Position numbers and translations under genes: made by a program. A DNA stretch of 64,000 bases, taken from assembly GCF_020784725.1 (NCBI RefSeq), contig NZ_JAJGTZ010000030.1:62001-126000 (forward strand). The letters are read 5' to 3'. Source of the DNA: Limosilactobacillus reuteri. Its GTDB lineage: Bacteria > Bacillota > Bacilli > Lactobacillales > Lactobacillaceae. The number at the start of each line of letters is the position of its first letter. The first letter of the stretch is position 1. Under the pieces are notes generated by a model. It was not told the origin of the DNA. It did no database searches and saw only the letters and a program-made list of their open reading frames with translations. Positions 27,411 to 37,088 of this stretch are shown here, piece after piece.

Positions 27411-30400
27411 TAATAGACACCTCCTAATGGTTGGCCGTTACCAACCGGCACAGCACCGCCAACGCCATTAATAATAACTTCGTGGCTACGCATTGCTTTC
27501 AATGTTGGGTAAACGGCCCGGCTGACTTGTTTACTGTCAATATTCATCGTGATGTTAATATTTCCATCAACACGTGGCTGAGCCTGTTGAGTATTTGAAG
27601 CAGCTTGAACATGATTATTGCCTGTACTAATAAATGGCAACATATTATTGGCTGACTGCTTAGCTTCGTTGATAATCTTACTCAAATTGCCGGCAAAGCC
27701 ATTGGGATTAACTTTGGCCCGTGCTTCAATAGCTTCGGCAATATGATCTTCGGACGTATCACGAGCTGGATTAATGGCAACTTCTGGTTCGCCTGGTACT
27801 TCGCCAAAAATTGAGAGCTTATCAGCCCATCCCCCATTAGCATAGCGTCTACCACCACGAGGACTCCAACCACCAAGCGTTAAGTCTGAACGCCATGTTG
27901 AGTCATTAAACATGGCTAATAATTGATCGTATGGTTTCATAATATTGGTATGTCCTGGCATCGCATAATTATCAAATGTTGATTGAACAAATTGCAATAT
28001 ACCTTTAGAGGGATGTCCTGCCTTAGCATTGCTATCCCAATGATTTACTGCATCTGATCGTCCGCCAGACTCATGTTGAATAACATTCAAGATATGAGCA
28101 ATATCTCCAGCACTTATATCGACCTTCATTTTATGCGCTGCACGTCTTATTAAGGACGGACTTACAGGCCCATTACCACCTATTTCATCAAGTTTTTCTT
28201 CTTGCTTTTTTAATAAACTAGTGAACCAGTGTTCTCCCCAATGAGGAATCTTATTTTTTGCACCATCATCCGCAATATCATGCCACATAACTTTAGCTGT
28301 ATTTGTTCCTTTAGTATAAATTTTAATTAAAGTACCTAAAGGATCTTTAAGAGCATCTTCAATGGCATCTATTTTGTCGTCAATCATATCTTCAAGATTA
28401 TTTATTTTAGAGCTTGCATAATTCCATGCTTTTCCAAACCAATCACCAAAACCACCTTCGTATCTAGGAAGTCCAAACATTTTAGCGGTTTGTTTAGCCG
28501 GCATAACAGCATCCCCTGGTTGTAAATAAGTTAAAACATTGCGACCTTCGGGGATTTCAACTTTACCAGTATTTCTGAAAATTGCTTCACGATAAATGCT
28601 ACTATCTTCGTCATTAACAAGAGCTAATGAGCTTTCACCTTGTCGTCCTCCAGTTCCGTTTGCAAGTTTCTTCATATGCGGAACACTTACTTTGGCCCCA
28701 AAAAAGCCCGCTACTTTTTCTAATCCATCAGCACCAGTATTCCAAAATCCACCAATAGCATTAATGCCATCAGCCACGACACTCTTTATAGTATTCCAAA
28801 TTCCTTTTACCTTATCTGCGATAGCATCCCATATATTATCCCAGATCTTTTTAATACTGTTCATAGCATCACTAATACTATCTTTCATGTCGTCAAACTT
28901 ATTAACAACAAATTTCCAAATACCACCTAATACTTGGCTAATAACCCTTTCAATATTGTTCCACACTTTACTAGTATGATTTGAAACAGTATTCCAGGCC
29001 CAAGTTATTATCTTAGTTATTTCTCGAAAAATTTTATTGATAGGCTTAAAAACTGCATTAATCGCCTTAATAATTATTTTTGATATACCGTTCCATACTT
29101 TTGACGTTACTTTACTAATGTTATTCCACGAACTTTGAACAGTCTTTACAATCACTTTGAGGACACGCTCAATTGGCTTTTTAATCGTATTAAAAGCTTT
29201 TGTAATTACTTTTGTAATCTCTTTCCATGCTTTTGAAGTAGTTTTACTTATACTCTTCCAAGTTCGTTGCAATGACTTGGAAATAGTATTAACTACTTTA
29301 ATTACCGGTTTTTCCAGTTTTTGCCATACTTTAACTATGGCAGCTGTAAGTAAGACAAAGGGTGCTAAAACTGCAATTTCTAGTCCCTTTGCCAATGTTA
29401 CTAAAATCTTTTTTAATCCGTTAAAAACCTTAATAACAGGTTTAGTAATACCATCCCAAATTTTACCAATATCACTAACAATTTTAGAAAATTCTTTTTT
29501 TACTGGTGAAGCGATTCCTTTTACTGCTTTGGCAATTGTAGTTTTGATCGATATAAAAGATTTTTCAATTTGTGGCTTAATCTTACTAAGATTTTTGCCA
29601 ACTTCACCTCCGCCTTTAGCGCCAAACGTACCACCAACAGCTGAACCAATTAAGCTTCCTACCCCTGCTCCAACTGCAGTACCTGCACCTGGAATAAAGG
29701 AACCAAGAGCACCTCCAATCCATGCTCCTGTCATACCACCTGCAGCGGTACCACCAGTAGCACCAATAGCACGGCCAATTTTCTCATTACGATTTTGTCT
29801 ATTGATACCAACTAGCTCTGTACCACCAGCAATTAACGATCCTACAATTGGAATACGACTAGCTGTTCGACGAATAATACCCCGTTCTGCTGTCCTTATA
29901 GCAACTTTTCCAGCACTATTTTCCATTACCGATGCCGGACCTGTAATAGCCTGTTTAGCGGTTGATATACCAAACAAATGGTCAATTCCACGGCCAAATA
30001 TTCTACCAGCTTTAGTGGCCTTTGTTGATTGTACTCCGCCACTTGCAACTTCTTCGGCATTAGTTGCTAAAGACTCACCTCTTGCTCCTGCTCCAATTCC
30101 TTTAAAAACACCAGAAAGTCCTTTAATTCCAACAATATCTTTCAAAATTCCGTAGAAAGACGTTAGAGCATCTATCGAATCATATATCTTTTTAGTTGCA
30201 AACATTGCCATAAAAATTACTGTGAAAGCTTTTATGGCATCTTTGTGATTCAAAATCGCTTTAAGAATACTGTCAAAATCTTCTAAGGCTCCATGAGCAT
30301 CTTTGGATTTGTCATTAGCAAGACCAAACATTGAAGCAATAGTGTGGATAATATCAGCAAAAACCTGCCAAACAGTAGAGCCGATAATACCGATAATTTT

Positions 30401-31879
30401 TCCTAAATTACCTATTACATCAACAATCGTATCTTTATGATTACCGATATAATCAAGTACGGCCATAACGCCTTTAAGAATGGTACCCAGAGCATCACTA
30501 AGTAAACTAGCATATTTATCCAGCATTTTATCTGACAGAATATTTCTCAAATCTTCTGAGAGCTTTTTACTGCCTTTAAATGACTGCATAGTCACTTTTC
30601 CCCATAACATCTGCCAGCGTGATTGAATGTACATTTGCATACCAGTAAAAGAAGTCATTGCTTCTTGCGTACCGCTTTTGTACTTAGTCCCTAACCAATC
30701 TAGTGCTTCGGTAAAATCTTTTGCAGTTAATTTACCTTTAGCAGATAACTCATACAGTTGTTTCATCGACTTACCGGTTGCCTTCTGCAATGCTTCCCCA
30801 AACATCGGGAAACGGTTAATCATAACAGACATGTCTTCTGCATTGGCTTTACCACCGGCCACAATCTTTGAGAATTGCTCCCCTGCTTCTGCTAATTGAT
30901 CATTAGACATATGCAAAGTAGAACCCAAACGAATAAAATCAGTAGTCCAATCTTTAGTCTCCTTAACGCTTGAATGAACGTGGTAGAAGGATTGAGCCAT
31001 TCGGTCAACAGTGCTTGCAGCATAAATTGAATGCTGAGCCATATTGTTGATAAAGTCGACCAGCGTTGTACCATCTTTAGGAGCCTCAGTGGTTAACGCC
31101 GTCCAAACCGTCTTCATTCGGTCTTGCTCAACGTTATATTCCATTCCTGCTTTTGCAGCACTGATTAATCCGTTTTTTATTGCATTAATCCCATTAATTG
31201 CCAATCCACCGGCAAACGTACCAGCCATAATCTCTTTTAAGTGGCTAAAACTATGGCTCGTTTGATTAGCTTGTTGTTGAACTTTTTTTAGCGGTAATGA
31301 CGCTTTGTCGTTAAGCTTAACCTCTGTTATCAACCTAGCAGGCATCTTGTGTAGTAGTTCCTCATAGTTGATAACTTCGCCTTTTTGAGCCTTAGCAATC
31401 AGCTCTGTTAACTGCTTCTTAGGAATTTTCTTTAATAATTGATCAAAATTTGCAATCCCTTGCTCTTTGGCTTGTGCAATTAACTCTGTCCTAACTTTTT
31501 TGGGAATCTTAGTGACTTTTTTCTGCAAGCCATCAATCTGTTGGCTAGCTGAATCAGTATCAGCAGTTGGCTCTATTTTAGGCTTTTCATCCCCCAACTT
31601 CTTGCTCTTTTTGTCTAACTCATCAAGAGCTTTTTCAGCTGGAATCTTTTCGACATCAACATGAATAACGCCTTTTTCATCAGTCCACCTTTTAATATTA
31701 GTAACCATTTCTTTGGCTTTTTCAGTGGATTTATTGATATTGCTTTCGATACTTTTTTCAGCTTTATTACCTGCATCCTTACCCGTATCTTTAAGGGTTT
31801 GGTCAAGTTCTTTTGAGGCTTGTTGTGCCTGATCTTTATGCAAGATGACATCAATATTAACTGTACTATCTGCTGCCAC
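27410..31879 (-). CDS. Tape measure protein with lytic transglycosylase domain
   Basis: 1,489 residues, the longest gene of the prophage; its length sets the tail length. An N-terminal charged region is followed by the TMP core (AGTFAGGLAINGI, QFSKIVAGGKANAEDMSVMINRFPMFGEAL). Hydrophobic segments lie near residues 495-570 and a Gly/Ala-rich zipper near 730-780. Residues 800-1080 hold tandem KIWDGI/KVWNGI-type repeats about 35 residues apart with aromatic spacing. An SLT-type domain follows (VIQHESGGRSDAVN, SKGILQFVQSTF) that could cut glycan strands at entry. Confidence 0.92.
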   Translation of the reverse strand: MAADSTVNIDVILHKDQAQQASKELDQTLKDTGKDAGNKAEKSIESNINKSTEKAKEMVTNIKRWTDEKGVIHVDVEKIPAEKALDELDKKSKKLGDEKPKIEPTADTDSASQQIDGLQKKVTKIPKKVRTELIAQAKEQGIANFDQLLKKIPKKQLTELIAKAQKGEVINYEELLHKMPARLITEVKLNDKASLPLKKVQQQANQTSHSFSHLKEIMAGTFAGGLAINGINAIKNGLISAAKAGMEYNVEQDRMKTVWTALTTEAPKDGTTLVDFINNMAQHSIYAASTVDRMAQSFYHVHSSVKETKDWTTDFIRLGSTLHMSNDQLAEAGEQFSKIVAGGKANAEDMSVMINRFPMFGEALQKATGKSMKQLYELSAKGKLTAKDFTEALDWLGTKYKSGTQEAMTSFTGMQMYIQSRWQMLWGKVTMQSFKGSKKLSEDLRNILSDKMLDKYASLLSDALGTILKGVMAVLDYIGNHKDTIVDVIGNLGKIIGIIGSTVWQVFADIIHTIASMFGLANDKSKDAHGALEDFDSILKAILNHKDAIKAFTVIFMAMFATKKIYDSIDALTSFYGILKDIVGIKGLSGVFKGIGAGARGESLATNAEEVASGGVQSTKATKAGRIFGRGIDHLFGISTAKQAITGPASVMENSAGKVAIRTAERGIIRRTASRIPIVGSLIAGGTELVGINRQNRNEKIGRAIGATGGTAAGGMTGAWIGGALGSFIPGAGTAVGAGVGSLIGSAVGGTFGAKGGGEVGKNLSKIKPQIEKSFISIKTTIAKAVKGIASPVKKEFSKIVSDIGKIWDGITKPVIKVFNGLKKILVTLAKGLEIAVLAPFVLLTAAIVKVWQKLEKPVIKVVNTISKSLQRTWKSISKTTSKAWKEITKVITKAFNTIKKPIERVLKVIVKTVQSSWNNISKVTSKVWNGISKIIIKAINAVFKPINKIFREITKIITWAWNTVSNHTSKVWNNIERVISQVLGGIWKFVVNKFDDMKDSISDAMNSIKKIWDNIWDAIADKVKGIWNTIKSVVADGINAIGGFWNTGADGLEKVAGFFGAKVSVPHMKKLANGTGGRQGESSLALVNDEDSSIYREAIFRNTGKVEIPEGRNVLTYLQPGDAVMPAKQTAKMFGLPRYEGGFGDWFGKAWNYASSKINNLEDMIDDKIDAIEDALKDPLGTLIKIYTKGTNTAKVMWHDIADDGAKNKIPHWGEHWFTSLLKKQEEKLDEIGGNGPVSPSLIRRAAHKMKVDISAGDIAHILNVIQHESGGRSDAVNHWDSNAKAGHPSKGILQFVQSTFDNYAMPGHTNIMKPYDQLLAMFNDSTWRSDLTLGGWSPRGGRRYANGGWADKLSIFGEVPGEPEVAINPARDTSEDHIAEAIEARAKVNPNGFAGNLSKIINEAKQSANNMLPFISTGNNHVQAASNTQQAQPRVDGNINITMNIDSKQVSRAVYPTLKAMRSHEVIINGVGGAVPVGNGQPLGGVY

Positions 31880-31897
31880 TCATTTTCCCTCCTTTCG

Positions 31898-32503
31898 TTA
31901 AGACGTAGCCCAACTTCTCAACGTTTGCGCTAAATTAGCAAATTGAGCTTCTTTAGCTTTCTGAGTTTTATTAATATCAAGTTCGTAATATTGCTTTGCT
32001 TCGGTTAATTTTGCTAAAGCTTCTCCTTGATAATCTTTAGGATCGCGTGTCCGAATATCAATTATTCTTTGCAAATAAGTATTTGGCCCTAATCCTTGAA
32101 AAAGTGCTTTAAATTTATCCCAATGTAATTGTCCTTGAACGTCAATTAGATCTATTCCGTATTGCTCATAGAAGCTTGAATAAATAGCCTCTGCATCCTG
32201 TTGAAATGAATATAAGCGTCGAGGATCTCGAATAACTTCTTTAGCATCTTCAACATCATTTCCGTAAGGCTTCATAGATATATACTTACCAATTTGTTTG
32301 AAAGCATTAATTGTAAAATCGGCATCATTTGGTTCGCAGCCCAAGAACATTTCAAATGCAGTCATTACCTTATCTGCATCTGATAATCTTTCATCATCCA
32401 GCATTTCATAAAAGCTTAATACAACATCAAAAGATAAATTCACTTTATAGCTTTTAGACCTATAAACTAATTCATCCCCTAATGGTTTAGTTAATGAAAG
32501 CAT
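31898..32503 (-). CDS. Gp15-like tail assembly protein
   Basis: A 201-residue protein matching the phage Gp15 family (SLTKPLGDELVYRSKSYKVNLSFDVVLSFYEMLDDERL). It is the second of two genes between the major tail protein and the tape measure, the position of tail assembly chaperones. The gene follows the upstream chaperone gene by two bases. Confidence 0.8.
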   Translation of the reverse strand: MLSLTKPLGDELVYRSKSYKVNLSFDVVLSFYEMLDDERLSDADKVMTAFEMFLGCEPNDADFTINAFKQIGKYISMKPYGNDVEDAKEVIRDPRRLYSFQQDAEAIYSSFYEQYGIDLIDVQGQLHWDKFKALFQGLGPNTYLQRIIDIRTRDPKDYQGEALAKLTEAKQYYELDINKTQKAKEAQFANLAQTLRSWATS

Positions 32504-32505
32504 GA

Positions 32506-32958
32506 TTATTTACGCTTCTTTTTAGCATAGTAATTTTTAATGGCTTTCTTTTTATTTTTTAAATTAGTTTTTTGATCGCTATTAAGTTGATCATTTAACT
32601 TCACTAATTCATTTGCTACAGCCCCAAGAACATAGGTAGATTTACCATAGAAGTCATAAAGTCTTTTTCCTTCGCCTTTGCCCAAAATACTATCTAATGA
32701 ATCAAAGAGATTATTCAAAGCTTTATTAAACGCTTCATGCATAAACTTCTTTCGTTGATCCACATTCATGTTTTCCTCAAAGTCTTTTCTTTGTTTATTA
32801 AGTTCGTCTAACAAGCTGACCTCAGCAATTTGCAAATCAGCAGTTTTTTTATACATTTCATCATTAAAGGTTAAATTATAGGTTTTCTTACCAATAGTTA
32901 CATTACGTGTAAGGCTAAAATTAAATTTTTCATCCAAGTTTACGTTGATTGCAGTCAT
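32506..32958 (-). CDS. Putative tail assembly chaperone
   Basis: A 150-residue protein beginning with a beta segment (FNFSLTRNVTIGKKTYNLTFND), then helical and ending in a very basic NKKKAIKNYYAKKKRK tail. Its position just before the Gp15-like gene and tape measure supports a chaperone role. I looked for a frameshift into the next gene, as found in many phages, and saw no convincing slippery site at the lysine-rich end. Confidence 0.65.
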   Translation of the reverse strand: MTAINVNLDEKFNFSLTRNVTIGKKTYNLTFNDEMYKKTADLQIAEVSLLDELNKQRKDFEENMNVDQRKKFMHEAFNKALNNLFDSLDSILGKGEGKRLYDFYGKSTYVLGAVANELVKLNDQLNSDQKTNLKNKKKAIKNYYAKKKRK

Positions 32959-33010
32959 TATGTATTATTCCTCCTATCGTCTCATATCACTCGTCTCTGT
33001 TATTTAATTT

Positions 33011-33553
33011 TTACTTAGTTGCCGGTACAAACTTAGGTTTACCATTAAATACTGCTACAAAACTAAATGTTTGCTTAGCTCCTGGTTGCCCACCAGCAGG
33101 AACAATATTAGTTAAGGTCACAACTCCGTAAACCTGCGAGCCATCTGCAAACGTTACCCGCATTAAAGTCTTTAAGTTATCACCAATTTCTAACATTTTA
33201 GAGGCAATGTAATCTTGTGCCTTATCGCCATATACACGGTGGCCGGCTACAGTAAATTGATAACGTTTAGATGTTACATCTGATGTACCAAAACCTTCGC
33301 CATCATAATATTCATCATTAGCAGTAGTATCATTCTCAGCAGGCGTTAAGTTATTAATTCCCGCAGCTAAACGTGCCCAATTTGCTTTAGTAATATCATC
33401 AGCATTTTGCAACCCATCAATCGCAATTTCAATTTTGTTTTGCCAGTTAAGTAAAAATTTGCCAATAGTAGTCGGTGCTGTTTCTTCTCCTGATACGGAA
33501 CTTGGTCCTTGTGCTTGTGGTAATACGCCACCATTTGTGACTTCATCAGCCAT
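33011..33553 (-). CDS. Major tail tube protein
   Basis: A 180-residue protein in the tail-tube position. Features typical of the family: TIGKFLLNWQNKIEIAIDGLQNADDITKA and a C-terminal beta region (YGVVTLTNIVPAGGQPGAKQTFSFVAVFNGKP). A well-spaced ribosome-binding site precedes it. Confidence 0.8.
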   Translation of the reverse strand: MADEVTNGGVLPQAQGPSSVSGEETAPTTIGKFLLNWQNKIEIAIDGLQNADDITKANWARLAAGINNLTPAENDTTANDEYYDGEGFGTSDVTSKRYQFTVAGHRVYGDKAQDYIASKMLEIGDNLKTLMRVTFADGSQVYGVVTLTNIVPAGGQPGAKQTFSFVAVFNGKPKFVPATK

Positions 33554-33558
33554 TTAAA

Positions 33559-33963
33559 TCATCCTTTCTCGTTAAATGTGTCTACCGTTACTTTAAAATC
33601 AAGAACATACGTCACTTCTCCACTTGTATCAGCCATTGTCGGTTGCGGAAATGACACAATATCCAATTTATTAAAAATAAAAGAGCCGTCCTTAGACACG
33701 ACTCCATAATCATTGTTACCAAGCACATCAGCAATCTGCCATAGTACCTGGTTAATCATCCCCTCATCATCACCACGCATTGCAATTTCCATAAAGAACT
33801 GCTCAGTCTTATTTCCACCGTAATCTTCCTCAATCACACGGGAATTAGGTAATGCTTGCAGGCGTAGTTCAGGACTATGCTTGCCGTCAATATAACCCAA
33901 ATAGAGCTTTACGGGTAATTCTAGGGAGTTGATCTGGTCTTTAATCCTTTCCTTTAGATCCAT
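33559..33963 (-). CDS. Minor capsid / tail terminator protein (Minor_capsid_3-like)
   Basis: 134 residues from ATG 33961-33963, selected for the AAGGTGA six bases upstream; the longer frame lies inside the preceding gene. Sequence features (LPVKLYLGYIDGKHSPELRLQALP, TEQFFMEIAMRG) fit the small head-tail connector/tail terminator proteins in this slot. It overlaps the upstream gene by 23 bases. Confidence 0.75.
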   Translation of the reverse strand: MDLKERIKDQINSLELPVKLYLGYIDGKHSPELRLQALPNSRVIEEDYGGNKTEQFFMEIAMRGDDEGMINQVLWQIADVLGNNDYGVVSKDGSFIFNKLDIVSFPQPTMADTSGEVTYVLDFKVTVDTFNEKG

Positions 33964-34372
33964 CTGGGTCACCTTCATTTGGTCCATGCGGTATAAACGT
34001 AGGGACGTGCTTACCCTTGAAGGAGTTAGCAACTATTCTGTGCCAATCATCCCCATATATTGATTGAGCTTTTAAGTCCCATCGTTTTGTAGCTTGTTCA
34101 TGAATTGCTGTCGTGTAATTAGTTACTGGATGGCCATTTACCATTCCATAAAACTGCGCTTTAGCATATGGAGCATTATAAACAATTGTTCGCTTATTTC
34201 CGTCTAAATGAACCGTATTTGCCATGTGGGGATGATATTTGCCACTATACGGAACAAATTGGTCCATATCATCCATCATTTGATTAGCTAGGTCTTCTGT
34301 TGCTTTACCAAATGCATCATCGTTAAACATTTGAGCCAAGCTTTTTCCCTTAAGAAATACTTGAACACTCAT
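33941..34372 (-). CDS. Minor capsid protein (Minor_capsid_2-like)
   Basis: A 143-residue protein with DMDQFVPYSGKYHPHMANTV and YNAPYAKAQFYGMVNG followed by RWDLKAQ, the pattern of the HK97 gp10-like/minor capsid 2 neck proteins. The C terminus is proline/glycine rich. It shares one base with the stop of the next upstream gene. Confidence 0.8.
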   Translation of the reverse strand: MSVQVFLKGKSLAQMFNDDAFGKATEDLANQMMDDMDQFVPYSGKYHPHMANTVHLDGNKRTIVYNAPYAKAQFYGMVNGHPVTNYTTAIHEQATKRWDLKAQSIYGDDWHRIVANSFKGKHVPTFIPHGPNEGDPDGSKGKD

Positions 34373-34719
34373 TAAAGCACCTCCAACTCATAGGAGTACA
34401 CCTTGTTACTATAAGGCTCTCGGTTATCCACAATATTTGTAATTGTGTAGTCCCGGTTTTCAAAAGTAAGGTGGTTTCCTATCCAATCTGGTGTAATCTG
34501 TGGCAACGGATCCGAAATTTGCGCAAATAAAAAGACAATCGCATTTGCTGTGATTGTCCGGCTATTATTTGAACCCGAATAAATTGTTTGCGGTTGTACC
34601 AGTACGTTATTGACTGGCATATCAACCGTTTTTTGTTTGCCGTAATCGTCCTCTTCACCGCTTGCAATATGCAAAACAATAGATTGATTACATAGACGTT
34701 TAGGAATGCGTGGAAGCAT
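34372..34719 (-). CDS. Minor capsid protein (Minor_capsid_1-like)
   Basis: About 115 residues; start at ATG 34717-34719 (MLPRIPKRL) with GAGGG ten bases upstream, or two codons earlier. TDWIGN-type LTFENRDYTITNIVDNREPYSNKVYSYELEVL matches head-tail joining proteins. It overlaps the end of the upstream connector gene by 20 bases. Confidence 0.75.
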   Translation of the reverse strand: MLPRIPKRLCNQSIVLHIASGEEDDYGKQKTVDMPVNNVLVQPQTIYSGSNNSRTITANAIVFLFAQISDPLPQITPDWIGNHLTFENRDYTITNIVDNREPYSNKVYSYELEVL

Positions 34720-35125
34720 AATCATCACTCCCTCGGCCACGATATAGCAATCCATAGTGTGCCAATAAGCGGTAAGCCTCTTTGCAAACACCGTGAATCA
34801 TTCCATCACTAACAACATGATTACTTGGCTGTAATGATAGCCGGCCAATAGAAATGCTAGTAAAATCATCCCCGTTAGCATATGAAGCAGTAATTCCTGT
34901 CTGATTAATAAAATCAATCTGCTCACAGATAGCCGTTTTATAAGCATCAACTCGCTTTAAGTTTGGATCATCCTCAATTGAATGATCCTGATAGAAGTAG
35001 TCAATTATCCCATCCACTGCTCGTTGCGCTTGGTGTTCGATCTTCTCAAATCCCTCAGCATTAGTAATATCACTAAAACCTAGATCGGTGTAATCAGCAA
35101 ACGTTAAATGTGCTTCATACTTCAT
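34700..35125 (-). CDS. Head-tail connector protein (gp6-like)
   Basis: A 141-residue mainly helical protein; FEKIEHQAQRAVDGIIDYFY and YKTAICEQIDFINQTG are typical of DNA-packaging/connector proteins after the major capsid gene. Its ATG overlaps the stop of the -1 frame extension of the capsid gene as TAATG, which is evidence that this extension is translated. Confidence 0.75.
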   Translation of the reverse strand: MKYEAHLTFADYTDLGFSDITNAEGFEKIEHQAQRAVDGIIDYFYQDHSIEDDPNLKRVDAYKTAICEQIDFINQTGITASYANGDDFTSISIGRLSLQPSNHVVSDGMIHGVCKEAYRLLAHYGLLYRGRGSDDYASTHS

Positions 35126-36200
35126 TAATTACCACCACCATTTACTAGCGCTAAAAGGTCCGGTTTAGTCATTGTGGTTTGATACTTAATTCCATGAGCG
35201 TCAAGGTAAGCCTTAATCTGATCTACCGTTTGTGTCTCTGTTGGTTTCACATCCCCAGTGGGGTTAAATTCCCCGCTTTGATTAGTTTGCGGGGCTAAGC
35301 TTTTGGGTCTGGCTTAGGATCATTACTTGCTGTTGAAGAGGATGGACTAGCAGCAACATAGATAGACTTCTTGGCATTATCGAATACTAAAATATCGTAG
35401 TATGACAAGCCCTTAATGGTTGTCCGATAGCCTGAACGGTCAGTTGAAGCGTCTAAAACGTCCACTGTATCGTATTTAACAATTGGTGCCAGTGCATAGA
35501 GTGGTACTGCCATAAAGTTGACAGTATCAGTAATTGTTAAGCCAGAAATCCGACTCTTGGCACAAGTAAGAATTGGCACACCACCATCTAATTGACCAAC
35601 ACGGCGATCAATACCATTGATTTGCTGAGTGTTAGTAGAGAAGTTCTTAGTAACGCCCTTTGCGTTCTTCAATGCACGATAGTAAGCGGAGGAAGCGAAA
35701 ATAACATATCCACCCGGAATCTCATTATCGATCATATATTGTTCAAGATCATCGTAAGCGTCAAGCGCATTATCACTGGTAATTGTGTCGGTAACGAGTT
35801 TGCCGCCGTTTTTAGCAGTGTCATAAATCTTTTGCGCTGCAAACTTATCACGATGAGGAACAGTAATTAAGCGTTGGTGTTCACGTACAACGTTTGCAAC
35901 TTGGTAAGCACCGTTTTCAGACATATCAAGTTGGTCAAGGTCATAACCAATCCAATCTTCTTGGCTTAGTTCAAATGACTCTTTATCAACACTAACGTTA
36001 TGACGTTCATTGTCACCATTTCGCTTATATTCTTCTGCTTCGGCAAAGCCTGAAAGCTTGTTTACCCGTACAGTATGTACACCAGTAAAATCAGCAGCAG
36101 TAATTGACTTAGCGCCACCGGTTAAAGGTTGCCAGATTTGGGAATCGGCAGCAAATTCTTCATCAATAGCAGTTAAATCCTTTTGATCTAAAGCAATCAT
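35125..36200 (-). CDS. Major capsid protein, predicted -1 frameshift product with HeH/LEM-like tail
   Basis: If ribosomes slip at CCCAAAA (35301-35307) just before the capsid stop, translation continues in the -1 frame for 58 residues beginning [10 protein letters not shown] and ending LALVNGGGN at TAA 35125-35127. The extension has a Pro/Thr linker and then [17 protein letters not shown]...TKPDLLALV, a HeH/LEM-like helix-extended-helix pattern. The open -1 frame has no convincing start codon of its own. A minor extended capsid form made by -1 frameshifting is known for lactobacillus phage A2. Confidence 0.65.
35271..35307 (-). promoter_or_regulatory. Programmed -1 frameshift signal
   Basis: Minus-strand C CCA AAA heptamer in the correct X-XXY-YYZ phase (35301-35307), then GCTTAG (stop in frame 0), then a perfect CCCCGC/GCGGGG stem with a 12-base loop (35271-35294). 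A second small hairpin (CCCC-ACT-GGGG, 35253-35263) follows. Spacer length of six bases is within the range for stimulatory stems. Confidence 0.7.
35295..36200 (-). CDS. Major capsid protein
   Basis: A 301-residue coat protein in frame 0. Features: [34 protein letters not shown], a [16 protein letters not shown] segment and [12 protein letters not shown], all typical of HK97-fold capsids of Gram-positive siphoviruses. It follows the scaffold gene by 17 bases. The low-complexity end ([15 protein letters not shown]) carries the frameshift site. Confidence 0.85.
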   Translation of the reverse strand: MIALDQKDLTAIDEEFAADSQIWQPLTGGAKSITAADFTGVHTVRVNKLSGFAEAEEYKRNGDNERHNVSVDKESFELSQEDWIGYDLDQLDMSENGAYQVANVVREHQRLITVPHRDKFAAQKIYDTAKNGGKLVTDTITSDNALDAYDDLEQYMIDNEIPGGYVIFASSAYYRALKNAKGVTKNFSTNTQQINGIDRRVGQLDGGVPILTCAKSRISGLTITDTVNFMAVPLYALAPIVKYDTVDVLDASTDRSGYRTTIKGLSYYDILVFDNAKKSIYVAASPSSSTASNDPKPDPKA

Positions 36201-36217
36201 TTAATATCCTTCTTTCT

Positions 36218-36787
36218 TTATTCATTAGCTTCTTGCATTCGCTGAGCGATTCGGTCAACAAGCCCATCTCCAGAATTATTATTGTCGCTATTGCTAAACT
36301 TATTACTCAATGTAACGTTTGGCTTAGGCTGATCAGCTTCAAATAAGAAGCTGTTATCCTTCTTTACTGCGTCTAATTGTTCTGATAATCCATTCAATGA
36401 ACCGTCATCGTTTACACTCACTTTTTCCGTGTCGATCAATGGAAGCACGGTCTTAATGTTCTTAGCCTTTGCATCACGTAATGCACCTTCAATTTTGAAG
36501 CTCTTATTTTGCTTTGCTAATTGATCTTGATAGTTCTGCTTAGCCGTTTTATTTTCATCTTGTAACTGCTTAATTTGGCCTTGAAGTTCTTCATTATCCT
36601 TAGCCGACTTTTTCAATGTGGTTAATTGCTCATCACGATCATCAATTTGCTTTTGCAAGCCATCTCGTTCACTAGTTAAACCACTGATTTTATCGTTTAA
36701 GGCATTAACATCTTTACCATTTTGGGCCATTACAAAATTGATTTGCTCTTCACTAAGGCCATGTTCCTTTAATTCTTCACGCTTCAT
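36218..36787 (-). CDS. Capsid scaffolding protein (GP20-like)
   Basis: A 189-residue protein with a long central coiled coil (residues 30-105: ISGLTSERDGLQKQIDDRDE and repeats), followed by KNIKTVLPLIDTEKV and a C-terminal Asn-rich and helical end that probably binds the capsid. This is the plan of Phage_GP20 scaffold proteins, and it sits just before the capsid gene. Confidence 0.85.
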   Translation of the reverse strand: MKREELKEHGLSEEQINFVMAQNGKDVNALNDKISGLTSERDGLQKQIDDRDEQLTTLKKSAKDNEELQGQIKQLQDENKTAKQNYQDQLAKQNKSFKIEGALRDAKAKNIKTVLPLIDTEKVSVNDDGSLNGLSEQLDAVKKDNSFLFEADQPKPNVTLSNKFSNSDNNNSGDGLVDRIAQRMQEANE

Positions 36788-36869
36788 TGCGATCGCTCCT
36801 TTACGTTAATTGTTGACGCAGATACGAACTGCGAGAATTGATTGCAAACTAAAAAAGCAGTTTTACGAC

Positions 36870-37088
36870 TTACTTAGGTCGTTCAAGTTCAATACTTTCA
36901 ATCTTTTTTAGTAATTCGGGGATGATTTTTATATCATCAATCCGGTTTAACGGTGGTAATGAAAGGTCTAAGTGCAATTTAACCATGCTACCAGCTGAAG
37001 AATCGATATTAATATTTTGAACATGAGGACTTACTAGGTCCGCTACAGGTTCGCCATCAAAAGTTTCAATATGTTCTTCCATCAACAT
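36870..37088 (-). CDS. Small phage head-region protein
   Basis: A 72-residue acidic protein with start ATG 37086-37088 after AAGGACG. It has no known domain: VADLVSPHVQNINIDSSAGSM is followed by a charged helix. It lies between the minor capsid/head morphogenesis gene and the scaffold gene. Confidence 0.6.
   Translation of the reverse strand: MLMEEHIETFDGEPVADLVSPHVQNINIDSSAGSMVKLHLDLSLPPLNRIDDIKIIPELLKKIESIELERPK

Noticed and set aside
29157-30155. 332-codon plus-strand ORF opposite the tape measure gene
   Set aside because: Composition is hydrophobic and repetitive because it mirrors the charged repeats of the tape measure protein; no ribosome-binding site or neighbours on that strand.
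32506-33010. Frameshift between the two tail chaperone genes
   Set aside because: The lysine codons at the end are A-rich but no in-phase slippery heptamer followed by a stem and an extended frame was found.
35126-35250. HeH-like ORF as an independent gene
   Set aside because: The only possible start is a GTG abutting GGGGAT with no proper spacing, and the frame is open back to the slippery site, so a frameshift extension explains it better.
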